64,000 nt of DNA from Diphasiastrum complanatum (Eukaryota; Streptophyta; Lycopodiopsida; Lycopodiales; Lycopodiaceae), in NCBI GenBank assembly GCA_029204225.1, contig CM055107.1:8735472-8799471 (forward strand). The letters are read 5' to 3'. Positions 1 through 10,855 of this stretch are shown here, in pieces. The number at the start of each line of letters is the position of its first letter. Position 1 is the stretch's first letter. Under the pieces are notes generated by a model, which did no database searches, was not told the DNA's origin, and saw only the letters and a list, made by a program, of their open reading frames with translations. Made by a program: the position numbers and the translations under genes.

Positions 1-330
1 AAATATATTTTCCTCTTGATGTTCATAGTTAACTCCAACAAGGCTTGGTGGAGAGCTTGTTGTGTGTGGTGGAGGTCTTCAAGTTTGTGCTAGCCTTTAT
101 CTTGGGGCCGGCCTAGGAAAGCAATTTTTTGGGATTTCTCGGATTGCATGGTGGAGTGAAAGTGTAAATGGGAAATGAGATTTTGTTCAATGGAGTTTAG
201 TGGAATTGGTTGGGTAATTCAGGTAGTCAGTGCTCTTTCTGTGGAAGTGAGAGTGTGATGGTGGATAAAAAATCAAAAGAAATAAAATGATAAAAATATA
301 GAGAGAAAAAGATATAGAGATAGATAGATG

Positions 331-350
331 GGTGTGTGTGTGTGTGTGTG
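331..350. repeat. (GT)n microsatellite
   Basis: Ten GT dinucleotides, preceded by a short GATA-rich stretch. Confidence 0.95.
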
Positions 351-421
351 CGCACTAGTGAAGTGTGCCTATCGATGACGGACGGCCGATGGTGTATGTG
401 TGTGGGCGCGCGGGGGCGTGC

Positions 422-423
<2 letters not shown>

Positions 424-460
<37 letters not shown>
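424..460. repeat. (GA)n microsatellite
   Basis: About 18 uninterrupted GA units ending ten bases before the first of two CACGTG boxes. Confidence 0.97.
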
Positions 461-465
<5 letters not shown>

Positions 466-469
466 CAGC

Positions 470-490
470 CACGTGTTTTGTAGACACGTG
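470..490. promoter_or_regulatory. Paired G-boxes
   Basis: Two CACGTG hexamers (470-475 and 485-490) lie 15 bp apart start to start, and their flanks form an imperfect inverted repeat. CACGTG is the core bound by plant bZIP and bHLH factors. No gene start is recognised close by, so the role is unproven. Confidence 0.4.
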
Positions 491-794
491 TGGCCTATCT
501 AGTAGCTGAAATTTGATATTAAAATGGACGCTTGTCGAAAATCCGACGGCAGTTGGTCAAATTTGGGGCTGGCCTCCTCGGCCCTCGTCTGCCTGGTGGT
601 GGGGGCTCATTCACGAACTAACCCTTTTCGGATGGTTCATCATTACCGGCCCCATACCCATATGCATGCCATGCCCATCCATGTCCATGTATTTAGTTTT
701 TGGCTTTTTACCTGTGTGTGTGTGTGACGTTTTATGCCGGCAAAGCATGACATTTTTTACTGCTCTCTATAATAGTACTATATATATACATACA

Positions 795-817
795 TGTGTG
801 TGTGTGTGTGTGTGTGT
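795..817. repeat. (TG)n microsatellite
   Basis: Uninterrupted TG tract preceded by a TATATATACATACA stretch. Confidence 0.95.
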
Positions 818-824
818 TATAAAT

Positions 825-1625
825 AAACTACATCAACAATAGGGAATCATTTATTAATTAGTCAAGGTAAAATCAAAAACCCAAAATATTCACTTTTGGA
901 AGAAAAAAAAATTAAGCATATAACAGTAAAATCAGCATTTTAATTTCGAGAACATATAATCATTGCAAGACTAGACCCATGATTTCTAGAAACCCAACCA
1001 TAAAAATGGCTCGACCTCACCCTCATTTATTGCAAAATGACCAAATGAAAAGATTGGTGAAAACTGTCATTCTCTTATGTGAAGGATGGCAAATGCTATC
1101 CAATATGGCATGTATGGTCAAACTTTATGAAACTTCCTAGAAAAGCCAAAGCAATATGGAATCTTTTGTGAAAGTCTATACAAGTTTTTACGCAAGTCAA
1201 AGTGCCATAAAACTTTATGGTATAGGTGTTTTTATAAGCTCATTGGCTTTTACAAATTTTAAGTCTCTTCATAAATACACTATATCAACAACATAGAAGA
1301 CTTTGATGATTAATTAGGATATAATTACCTACCTTGAACACTTGTATATAAAAACAAAAGCTAAGTAGCCAACAATCAAAAGAACATCCGATGATTTCTA
1401 GGAACTAGAAACTTCCTTGGGAATCAAATGCACTTGATGATAAAATATATGATATTCATATCAATGATAGGGAATCCTTCAGTAATTAATTAAGGTAAAA
1501 ATATCCACATTGAGATAGTAGCCAACAATGAAAACATCAAATAAATCCAAGAGGAAAAATACATTCCAAAACTACATCAATGATTCCTAGAAATTCAGAA
1601 ACTTCATGGGAATTCTGAGAAGCTT
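825..1625. repeat. Degenerate tandem repeat, about 150-180 bp units
   Basis: Three diverged units are visible. Each starts with a form of ATCAACAATAGGGAATC followed by TTAATTAA..GGTAAAA (about 830, 1282 and 1460). Each later carries a form of GATTTCTAGAAA (about 980, 1392 and 1584). The last two units also share AGTAGCCAACAAT (about 1363 and 1518). No coding potential is seen. Confidence 0.55.
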
Positions 1626-1684
1626 GAAATACAAAAAAGATTCGGCAATGTATTTGTATCTATGTATGTAAAGCCATAGATTTT

Positions 1685-1694
1685 TATATAAATA
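1685..1694 (+). promoter_or_regulatory. Possible TATA box of the GDSL gene
   Basis: TATATAAATA lies about 290 bp upstream of the ATG at 1975. The distance allows a 5' UTR of about 260 nt. This rests on composition and position alone. Confidence 0.3.
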
Positions 1695-1974
1695 TGTAAT
1701 CTATAAGGCCATATGGCATAGAAGCTGAACGAAAGCAACAATCATACTTGTGTGTGCTCAAAGACTACTACTACTATAGTTTGCACTTCAGTTATTTGTA
1801 ATCCATAGAACGATTTGTGTGTGATGTGAGCTACTATAGTACCCACTTGAAGTACATCATCATCGCCAATACTAGAAACCTCACTCTTGCAACCATTTTT
1901 ACATGATTTGATTGAAGATATTCAGAAGTGACAATCATCACTAGAATTGAATTATCATTTGGAAATATACTATC

Positions 1975-3706
1975 ATGGACTTGTCAATGAAGGAAATATA
2001 TCAACTTTCAAAAATATCTCTACTTTTGATATTAACCGCCTGTACTGCAGGTATGTTGAATGTAGATCATGTACTGTTGATTTTATCTATTGTTGTAGAT
2101 GTACTTGTTGATTTTATCTATTGTTGTAGATGTACTTAGGTATGTAGAATGTAGATCATGTACTGTTGATTTTAACAATTGTTGTAGATGTACTTGTTGA
2201 TTTTATCTATTGTTGTAGATGTACTTGTTGATTTTATTAGAAGTTATATGTTGATGTGTCAACTAGCCTTGTGACATTGATCAACTTGAACTGTCAACTA
2301 CTTTGTTTAACCATTATGTACTTCCACTTTCAGAAATGGTGCATGGTGAGCAACTATTGCCATTGTTTGCTTTTGGAGACTCGCATTTGGATACTGGAAA
2401 TGCTAATAGCTCCATAATTTCACAAAAATTTGCATACGGTATTTCATGGCCTGGTTTTGCAACTGGACGCTTCTCAGATAGTTACACCCTCACTAATTTG
2501 ATTGGTATGCCTTCTCTTTTTAATCTTCTAGTTATGGCAATTCTCAATCTTTGAGACATTGTATGTTCTCACATAGATGTTATTTCTCCACAGTTAAGAG
2601 AATATTCTCTTCTGCTATTTCACACAAATACTTGGATGATTCTCGCAAGAATGCCATTAAAAGAGTGAACTTTGTTGTTGGTGGCAATGGAGTACTGAGC
2701 AATTTGGAGACGAGTTTTAGTATGCAAGTCGACCAACTCCAAAGCATTATACCACCCTACAAAGTTGCCCAAGCGAAGATTCCAGTAATTGTGTCTTTTG
2801 GAGCAGATAATTATATAAACCACCTTCAAAACAATGGCTCAATATCGGTACAAATTTCTATGTTCACGCTTTCCATTTTCCATATAGATACTCAACAGTT
2901 ACATATACACGTAAATGCAAGCATTTGAATCCGCCTTTATTTCATTGATTCTCCAGCAAAGAGGAGTTGATTGTTGATTATATATGTATCAGGGATTGTC
3001 ACCTTTGGTCGTTGAAGTAGTTGATGAGATCATCAGTAACTTGCAACGACTTTACAACATGGGACTGAGAAGATTTGTGGTATCGAATCTCGGGCGCCTC
3101 GATTGCTTACCTATTGAGACGGCTTCTCTATCCTATAGCCAGTGCAGAACATAAATACAACCTTTGATAGCATTTCACAACCACTTATTGGTGCAACGTA
3201 TTAACACAATGCTGGTGAATCTATCAGACGCAGAATTTGTCATCTTAGATCAAAACAAGGCATTCTCTTTTGTCATGGACAACGCGAGTCTACTGGGTAA
3301 TTTGAGACCTCCATCAACACCTTCACATCTACCTACCTTGATAATGTGTTAGCAAAATTTAGTCAATCCATACCATGCAATTTCTTTATATGCAAGTGTG
3401 ATATACAGTATTGTGAAAAATGCTAGGCAAAATATCATTCTAGCTTAATACTTGTATGGGGAGAACTTTTCATGTATAAAATGCTTCTAACACATTCTGA
3501 TCCATAGGCTTCACATATGCTCTTGTGTAGGTATCAAGGAGGTTTTCAAGCCTTGTTGTATGGCAAAGACAGAGCAAGCTAAGTGTGGAGAGATAGGTAA
3601 GCAAGGAGAGCCTCTATACAATCTTTGTTCCAATCCACAAAACTATCTATTTTGGGATGACAAACATCTCACTCAAGCTGGATGGCAAGCAATCACCTCT
3701 GTTTAG
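1975..3706 (+). pseudogene. GDSL esterase/lipase, five exons, one nonsense codon
   Basis: Homolog of secreted plant GDSL esterases (At5g03610 type), which hydrolyse acyl esters, probably in the cell wall. Exons read 1975-2050, 2334-2504, 2594-2847, 2993-3296 and 3531-3706; all four introns start GT and end AG, and phases agree throughout, giving about 326 codons. Exon 1 encodes a hydrophobic signal peptide. Block I reads FGDSHLDTGN, so the catalytic Ser is kept while the usual L after it is H. Block II is VVGGNGV. Block III reads FGADNY where the family has GND, so the oxyanion Asn is not obvious. Block V (WDDKH) keeps the Asp and His. An in-frame TAA at 3152-3154 (about codon 221) would remove block V. 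Everything after it stays in frame, so the inactivation is recent or this allele is null. The alternative of a miscalled base cannot be excluded. Confidence 0.85.
2051..2239. repeat. Minisatellite inside GDSL intron 1
   Basis: Two 89-bp units (starting 2051 and 2140), each beginning GTATGT(T/A)GAATG, are themselves built of 30-31-bp subunits of the form GTACTTGTTGATTTTATCTA plus TTGTTGTAGAT. The first unit starts on the splice donor itself, so the donor sequence is repeated at 2140. Confidence 0.85.
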
Positions 3707-4724
3707 ATTAAATAACAAGTAATTTGAGCTTATTTCCTAAATGTGTATTGTAGCACTTTCAAAAGTGCCTACTATGTATTATCATTGGTAATTTAATGCT
3801 GAAATTAGTCTATTTTCATTTATTTTGTTGTGTTTAGAATAATGATAATTCTCAAATCAACAGATTTTGTGTGCACATTGTTTTTTCAAATTTGAATCAC
3901 CTTTATAATAGACTTAACATTCATAGTATTACTACTATGTTTGCAATTAGCTTATACTTTTTGTATCATACGTTTAGTACTCAACATTCTACTCGACCAA
4001 AGTTGTCATACACAAAGTCCATTGCTCTTGATAGTCCCATATTGTTAAGACAAGTTTAGAACATGTCTTCAGAACATTCTACGAAATGTATGAATCTCAG
4101 ATTAGTTTGTCACCTACAGTCAAGCTTTTTATCTTACTAATACTATGATTTATGATCCTATTTGTTACATACTTTTTTGAGATCACAACCTCATACATTA
4201 GTGTAGTTGTTGTTCTTGATACATAATAACTCACAATAATGATGGTAAAGTCACCAATATAAAAATGTGAACCTACTCATTATTATCTAATCTACGAATC
4301 CTATCATATCTCTTACCAAAAAAAAATTGCAAAAGTTTTTGAGTAAACAATTTGCAATTTATTAAATTTGCTTATTTAGACAAAATAGGTACTTGTACAA
4401 TGAAGCTTGCAAATGAGATTTAAAATTCAAATTTTTAAATGAATTAACAAAAAATTGTAAATTCCATAGTAGATAAATGATAAAAGAAAGTGCATAGACA
4501 TGGACTCAAGTATTTAATCTTTGGAGACTATATCTATTAAGACATAAAAGAGATATTGTAATATATATTTATTTTATTGTTTAATCGTTTATATTATGAT
4601 TTTTACATTGTGTCATTATATTCAGTTTATTTTTTGATATAATCGCTTGTGCAAATGGAGAGCTGTTTATTGATTTTATTGATGTGAAAAATGCACTCAA
4701 AAAATGCAAATTTCAACTAGAACT
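3707..4724. other. Intergenic, no gene seen
   Basis: AT-rich sequence after the GDSL stop. Short frames only; no recognisable protein, RNA or repeat. Confidence 0.6.
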
Positions 4725-5760
4725 CTGGTGACAAACTGATAAAAATCTCGAACGATTTGCGAACAGTTTCACGAAACTCAAATTATTTCTGTTCGAGAAT
4801 AATGCATGTTTGATCAATCAAGCTCTGTAACACAACAAAACAAAACGAGACAAAATCTAGACGAAAATGAAATGAAACAAAGCGAAGCGAAGCGAAACTT
4901 AAACGAGCTTTGACATTGATTTATGCTGGAAGCATAGAGATTGTGAAATGACACGAAACGAAACGAAGTGCATGCATTCGCGAAAAAATCAATCAGGCTC
5001 TGTAACGAGACAACACGAGATGAAATGAAATAGGACGAAACGAAATGAAACTTAAGTGAGCTCTGAAATTAATTTACGCTTATAACCAAGTGATCGCGAA
5101 GCGAAACGAAGTGAAACACAAAGCAAAAGCATTTGCGAACAAAATCAGTTCGTCGAGAATTCAGATATGATCAGTGGTCACTACCGACTATATCATTCTT
5201 ACAATCCTTCAGAGTGTAGACAGACACTGCTGATCTACGTTAACAAGTTAATATAGCATTCAACGAAATCAAACCAATGTGTGGAATGGAATAAACAAGC
5301 GAATCAGATACACGAATAGTAGCAGACAAAAATACATTCGAGATCATACAATCATACAGATTAATATTCGCATAACAGCTACAATATTATCTATTGATCT
5401 TCTGATTTCTCGAGCACTGTGCGACAGAACACACAGTGCATTGGCGTGAGAGAAATACAATTCTCTCATGAATAATGTCTTGCTTACTAGCAGACTTCTG
5501 GATCTACAGATTCTCTACAAAATTGTCTCGCTCACAGGCGGACTTGTATTTTGTATTTTTTGTCTTCTGATTTCTTGTCTTGCTTACAGTATTATGCATC
5601 AAACAGAAAGTATATAGTTCGCGAACTTTTTCGTGTCGCATCACGTAACTTCCAGATTAGAAGAAGTAAACATCTATAACTAATCACGAATTACAAGAGT
5701 GGCAGATTAGCCACAATCTAGAGTACTTCTGCTGATGTCATGATGTCTAATCAAATATTT
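4725..5760 (-). repeat. LTR-like 3' end of copia copy 1
   Basis: The homology with copy 2 begins near TGATAAAAATCTCG and runs about 1 kb. Inside are two diverged units of about 175 bp (about 4815-4990 and 4991-5150), each beginning AATCA(A/G)GCTCTGTAAC and rich in the pentamer CGAAA. Exact LTR ends were not found. Confidence 0.55.
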
Positions 5761-5986
5761 GTACCCCATGGTACTTGGCTAATCTTTTTGGTCGTTTGTG
5801 GAGCAATAAGGATTTTGTGTCATGAAACAATTTTGTGTTGTGTGCCACGAAATTGTTCTCGAACAGTTTCATTTCTTGTGTCTTTTTTTGTCAAAATCAG
5901 AGTAGAGAGCTAGCAAGGCTTTGGCACTAGAAATATTTTGTTTCTTCAGCTCCCTCTCAAAGCATGATAGCTTGATGACTCCAAGA

Positions 5987-6886
5987 CTAGTCTGGATTCG
6001 TGCAGAATTGGCTCATCCTGAACACGACATAAGCAATGTCAAGACGTGTGTTATCTGCAAGGTACATCAATAATCTTATCAGTTTTCTGTATGGTGTGAG
6101 CTGCATCAATTCTCTCTCTTCTTTAGTCCTTGAACAATTTTCGTTCGTCAGTACTGTTCCTACAAGCATTGGAGTATTCGCTTCTTTGCAATTCAGCATC
6201 CCGAAATCTTCTAGGATTTTTTGGGTATATCTGGACTGATGAAGGTACAATTCAACTCCCTCATAGTCCATGTCAATCTGTAAGCCAAGAAAACACCTGG
6301 CTTCTCCCAGGTCTACAATCTCAAAATGTTTTGAGATATCATCCTTCACTTCAGCAGTAAGCTTCTCACTCTTGCAAAGTATCAGAGTGTCATCCACATA
6401 CACAGCCACAATGATGATCTTCTCATCTATAATTCTTATATAGACATTGTAATCAGCCATTAGTGGCTTAAATCCCAAGGATTTCAGGGCCTAATCTTTC
6501 TTTTTGTACCATTGTCGAGCTAACTGCTTCAAACCATAGATACTCCTATGCATTCTGCATGCATAATTAGGAAGTAAATTCGAGACATATCCTGGGAGTT
6601 AATTCATGTAGACTTCTTCGTCTAGCTCACCATGCAAGAAGGTTGTCTTCTCGTCCACAATGTGAATCCTGAGGTCATAAGTAGCTGCATATGCAAATAG
6701 TAAACATAGGGATGAATGTTTCACAACAAGAGAGAAGGTCTCAGAATAATCAATACCATATCTCTGAGAGAATCCCTTCGCTACAAGTCTTGTCTTATAC
6801 TTTGAGACATCTCCATCTGGTCCATACTTTAGCTTGTATACCCATTTGTATTTTACAACCTTTCGCTTATCTGGTAATGGCTGCAA
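5987..6886 (-). pseudogene. Copia reverse transcriptase relic (copy 1)
   Basis: Reverse transcriptase of the first copia element, which would copy element RNA to DNA in virus-like particles. It starts with the KYKWVYKLKYGPDGDVSKYK block and LVAKGFSQ, and holds the catalytic YVDDTLILC motif. Two in-frame stops split it near 6601 and 6491; in copy 2 the same positions read CAA codons, so each looks like a C-to-T change. The frame ends after MSQFCTNPD with no RNase H domain. Confidence 0.85.
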
Positions 6887-7195
6887 CGTCCATACCTAGT
6901 TCTTCTTCATGGATTCCATCTCCTCATTCATGGCTTGGATCCATTTGTCCTTCTCTGGACATTCAATTGCCTCATCGAATGTCTGTGGTTCGGCACTGAA
7001 TCCACGGAACTCTTTTGACGTAGAAGCAAAGTTGCTTGGCACATATCTTACTGGCACTTTTCGTTGTCTTGTCGACCTTCTAGGAGATCCTCTTGGAACT
7101 GCAATGCCTTTGTCTTTGTCTGCTCTGTTAGGTCCAGAACCTTCTCAGTTTACAAGAACTGTAGCAGAAGGCTGCCTCTCGAATCTTTCGTCTTA

Positions 7196-7595
7196 AATCA
7201 CAAAAAATTGAATATCTCAAATTCTATATGCAATTTTTAAAAACTTGATATATCTTTTTGTAGCCTCCAGTGAGACCTTCCTAATGCGCCAAAAATCATC
7301 TAATTCTAGTAAACCAAGTGTGAAAATAGAACTGATCAAGTACATAATCCTATATTGAGTTTTGACCTACAAAAGGGCAATTCTACACATGCAAAAATGC
7401 TGATTTTTGAGTAGAAATCAATCTAGCATGCTCTAGCATTGGTAACTCCTCCAAATCCTTGCTAAAGATGGCTGATCCTTTAATAACTTGAAACAAAAGA
7501 GCTTTGATACCATGTAAAGAATTTTAGATCATTCAAGATCCAATCCATGTCCCTAATCTTTGGTTACAAAAGGAACAAACCAGCAATCCTGCCAA
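7196..7595 (-). mobile_element. Patch of a different copia element (LTR end, PBS, leader)
   Basis: Read on the minus strand, this patch starts like the end of an LTR (TTCTACATTGG..TAACCAAAGAT..GGATCTT), then ATTCTTTACA, then TGGTATCAAAGC, a primer-binding site near-identical to the initiator-Met tRNA complement, and then a leader. The same order occurs at 39740-40150 in the intact copia element of this window. It sits between the integrase end and linker of copy 1 and replaces host-element sequence that copy 2 retains. Confidence 0.75.
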
Positions 7596-8680
7596 TGTAG
7601 AAAAAACTTCACAGTTGATAGGATCATCGTCGGCCATCATTCTGCTCTCATCAAACTTGACATATCTGACTGTCTTCATAGTGTTTGTCTTTGGCATGTA
7701 GACTATGTAGTATGACGAATTGTTGTCATATTCTACAAGATATCTATGTTCAGCTTTCTCATCGAGCTTCTTTCGAAGCTTATCAGGAATATGTTTATAA
7801 TCTGCACAGCCAGAGATTCTGATGTAAGTTAGATTGGGTTTTCTACCCCACCATAATTCATGTGGTGTCATGTGAGGGACACCAGATTTTCCTATCATGT
7901 TCTGAATGTACGCAGTTGTAGCTACTACTTCAGCCCACAGTACTCTTGGAGCTTTTGAATAGGCCATCATGCATCTGGCAGCTTCCATTAGAGTCCTATT
8001 CTTTCTTTCTACAACACCATTGTGCTACGGTGTGTAAGATGCAATCCTTCTGTGAATGATACCACGATCATTGTAGAAGTTAGTGAAGCAATAAGAGATG
8101 TATTCTCCACCTCGATCTGTTTTGATCTGCTTCACTTTATTACCAGTGCATCTCTCTATCCAATTCACATACTCTATGAATTTTTCAAATGCTTCTTACT
8201 ATAGTCATCAATAAAGATAATGTAATATTTTGAGCCTCCTACTGAGATCACATTGAAAGGCCCACAGATGTCAGAATACACTAACTCTAGAATCTTGATT
8301 GTTCTGTAGGAGTCCTTGACAAATGGAGTGCGTGACATCTTACCCTTCAGACAAGCATCACAGGTGATCGAACTAGTTGCATTCAAGATGCTCACCCCTG
8401 TGATTGCTCCATGATGACTTGTTTGGTATAGTGCATCGAATTCATATGGCATAGTCTCATGTGGCATAAACTGTCTGACGAATCATCATGAGTCTGATGC
8501 ACTTGATCTGCAGACAGGCATACCTTTAGGTAATACAGATTGTCTTCTCTTCTAGCTTGAGTGATTAGGGTACTAGTACTTGCATCAACAATGTTGCATA
8601 CTTCGTTTGAGAATGTCACACGCATCCCTGCATCAGCTATTCTTGCTACAGATAGCAAGTCCTGCTGTAGTGTAGACATG
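7596..8680 (-). pseudogene. Copia integrase relic (copy 1)
   Basis: Integrase, which joins element DNA to the chromosome. The GAG-pre-integrase stretch (about 8680-8400) is followed by the catalytic core with VYSDICGPF and FIDDYSK (about 8300-8180) and by a C-terminal part (7988-7596) with TTAYIQNMIGKSGVP, TPHELWWGRKPN and ISGC. Several frameshifts separate these parts. Confidence 0.8.
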
Positions 8681-8823
8681 AACAGAACATCTTCGAGTCA
8701 TCTGTCTCTGCCATTCGTATTGAGCCACAGTGAACCAATACCATTCACTTGGTGTTTGGATTCATCTCCAAGAACAATGAATCTTGACGGATCTGCACTT
8801 CAAAAATTAGACATGATTTGTCT

Positions 8824-9120
8824 TTATGTTACGAAGTGTGAGGTAGCTCTTGAGTCTAGAATTAACACATGTGTATCAAGTGTTGATGCTGCACACATGT
8901 TTTCACATATGTAGGCGGTCGAATTATTTATGTTCGATCTTTCTTCACTCATTTTCGAGCTCTCTGGCTCCTCGACAGAGGACAAACTATTATTCTTCTT
9001 CTGTCTGCTTTGTGCTGATTTGTTTATTGGGTTCAGGCGGTAGTCCATGCCTGCGTGACCCTTCTTGTGGCACTGGATACACTCAATTTTCGGATTGAGC
9101 CAACACGAATTGATAGTAAC
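8824..9120 (-). pseudogene. Copia gag zinc knuckle and protease start (copy 1)
   Basis: A zinc knuckle CIQCHKKGHAGMDY lacks its fourth ligand Cys. After a Ser/Lys-rich linker comes the protease motif ILDSRATSHFVT, where the Gly of the usual DSGATSH is Arg, so the protease would be inactive. The upstream part of gag is lost. Confidence 0.8.
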
Positions 9121-9937
9121 ATGATGACAAAAAAAAAAAAAATGACTTGAAGACCTATTTTTTTTAAATTTATTAAATTTTTTCAAAAAGTATCCAAATT
9201 TAAAATGCTTCAAAAAAATATATTGTAATGGTAAACAAATGTTGTATTTTGCAAGAAAATAATTTAAACTACAAAAATTTGGTCAATAGATTTTTATAAA
9301 TAACTTAAAATTAGATTATATTAAATAATAATACTATTTAAAATAAAATCATTAGATACACAACCACTAAAATACCAAAAAAAAAATTTGCTTACTAAAA
9401 ACAAAAGTTATAGTTTTTTTTTTTTGAAATTTTAAAAGTTTTCTAAATTACAATTCTTGTATCAAAAAAAATATTTTTAAAATTATGTTAAAAATTTGAA
9501 TCAATATTTTTTAAAATTTTAGATTTTCGAAAATCTTTACATACACCCAAGTAAGTTTATTAAAAATTTGAACATTAAATAAACGCAAAGAAAATTACTT
9601 TACAATAATCGAGATTAAATTATTTGTGATAATATTTAAATCACCCTGAAAAAAATATAATTTTTTTTTTCATTTTCTATAATTTTTAACAATATTTTTT
9701 TTACAAAAAATATCATAATAAAACATCTAAAATTAAAATATTGTAAACTTGACAAATCATTACAATTTTAATTTTTGGTTTTAATTATCAATGTTAAGAT
9801 TTTTAAAATATTTCAAATTTTAAATTTTAAATCGTTAAAAAATAAATTTAAAAAGATTAAATCAATAAAAAAAAATTCAAAACACAATACATCAAAAAAT
9901 ATAAACACAATTATTCTTTAAAACAAAAGAGAATTTT
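9121..9937. other. AT-rich block
   Basis: About 800 bp dominated by A and T runs, clearly poorer in G and C than either side. No gene is seen. It lies just past the methyltransferase relic's stop and could include its 3' UTR. Confidence 0.6.
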
Positions 9938-10647
9938 TTATTTCCAAAAATCATCGATGTCATTTACATCTTTTTCTTTTGCTTTTTCTTGAGTAGCCAC
10001 TATATTATCAAGCGGCACCTCTTCTACAATTTCCTCGACTACAGTTACTACATTGTAATCTTGAACCAAGACATCAGTAAATTCTCCTGTGTCGTTTACT
10101 TTTTCGCTAGCAGAAGGCTGAGGTTCCTTGGACAAGGGAATTATTATATACTCGTTGTCCAAACTCTTTCCCACTTTAGATAATTCATCTGGCAAAATTG
10201 AAAGAGATTTCATTCTCATTTTTATAAAATCAACTAAATTAGTATTTAAATCTACTGCAGCAACATGTCTGCCTTTCTGAACAGCACATGCGCTCGTAGT
10301 GCCGCTACCGTTAAATAAATATAAAACCTAATCAGCTGGGTGAGAAAAAATATCAATTAAATGATTAATTAATTGTTGTGGCTTTTGGTAGGGACAAGTC
10401 GGCGATGAAGAGTATATAAGATCTTTTTCTTAAAAATTTTAAAATTTTTCTACAATCACCCTCCTCAACAGAGTAAAAGCACGGTTGATCATCGACACTT
10501 TTGGGAAGGTAGGTCTCTAATGGATCTTCTTCCGCAATGGTCTCACCCCATGTCAATCTCTCCTTGTCCCTTTTTTTCTGCTTTTGCCTTCAGAATATGT
10601 TTCTTGAATTGCTTTGGAAGGGCTTTGTTTTTTTTGTCTTCGGGAGA
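9938..10647 (-). pseudogene. Class-beta N4/N6 DNA methyltransferase relic
   Basis: Looks like a DNA methylase N-4/N-6 family enzyme, which methylates cytosine N4 or adenine N6 using S-adenosylmethionine. A good acceptor (TTTTTCCTTTTCAG) precedes the segment at 10647. A basic stretch (LPKQFKKHILKAKAEKK) leads, past a frameshift at a 7-T run (10571-10577), into LTWGETIAEEDPLETYLPK and the block CFYSVEEGDC, which in this family precedes catalytic motif IV. The next readable frame gives EKDLIYSSSP, then motif X as PYQKPQQLINHLIDIF and motif I as VLYLFNGSGTT, with QKGRHVAAVDLN as motif II. The target-recognition part between IV and X is missing. A TAG (10330-10328) interrupts the frame just before motif I. 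A long acidic tail follows to the stop at 9938. The family call rests on motif order; two frameshifts and one stop make it a relic. Confidence 0.7.
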
Positions 10648-10855
10648 CTGAAAAGGAAAAAAGCTATGCTTAGCATGGGAGACAAAAGATATAAAATAAA
10701 ATAGGAGACTTAACTTATCAAAAAAATTAAATTAAATAAAGAAAAAGCTATGCTTAGCATAGGAGACATAGAATATAGAAAAGAAACAATTAATAAGCAC
10801 CTATGCTAAGCATGGGTGAAATAAATACCATGTCTCTAAACAAAATAAAAAAATC
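10648..10855 (-). other. Intron-like gap between H3-like and methyltransferase segments
   Basis: Non-coding, T-rich on the minus strand, ending in a good splice acceptor. Contains three near-identical palindromic words of the form GCTATGCTTAGCATGG at 10663, 10747 and 10801 (last one inverted at its centre). The matching donor is not clear; the likeliest is a weak GT near 10866. Confidence 0.5.

Larger units (their letters stand above)
1..824. other. Gene-free start of window
   Basis: No convincing coding region is seen. Short open frames here run through dinucleotide repeats and have no protein-like composition. The stretch holds three microsatellites and a pair of G-boxes, listed separately. 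Confidence 0.6.
4725..9120 (-). mobile_element. Ty1/copia retrotransposon, copy 1, decayed
   Basis: The order read on the minus strand is zinc knuckle, protease, integrase, reverse transcriptase and LTR-like 3' end, the copia order. The left 1 kb (4725-5755) is shared with a second copy at 14815-15710. No 5' LTR is recognisable beyond 9120, where the sequence turns into AT-rich DNA, so the element is 5'-truncated. RNase H is also missing after 5987. A foreign copia fragment occupies 7196-7595. Many frameshifts and stops show an old copy. Confidence 0.85.

Noticed and set aside
513-842. 109-codon plus-strand open frame
   Set aside because: Runs into the TG tract, Cys/Val repeats at its end are repeat-derived, no domain and no start context.
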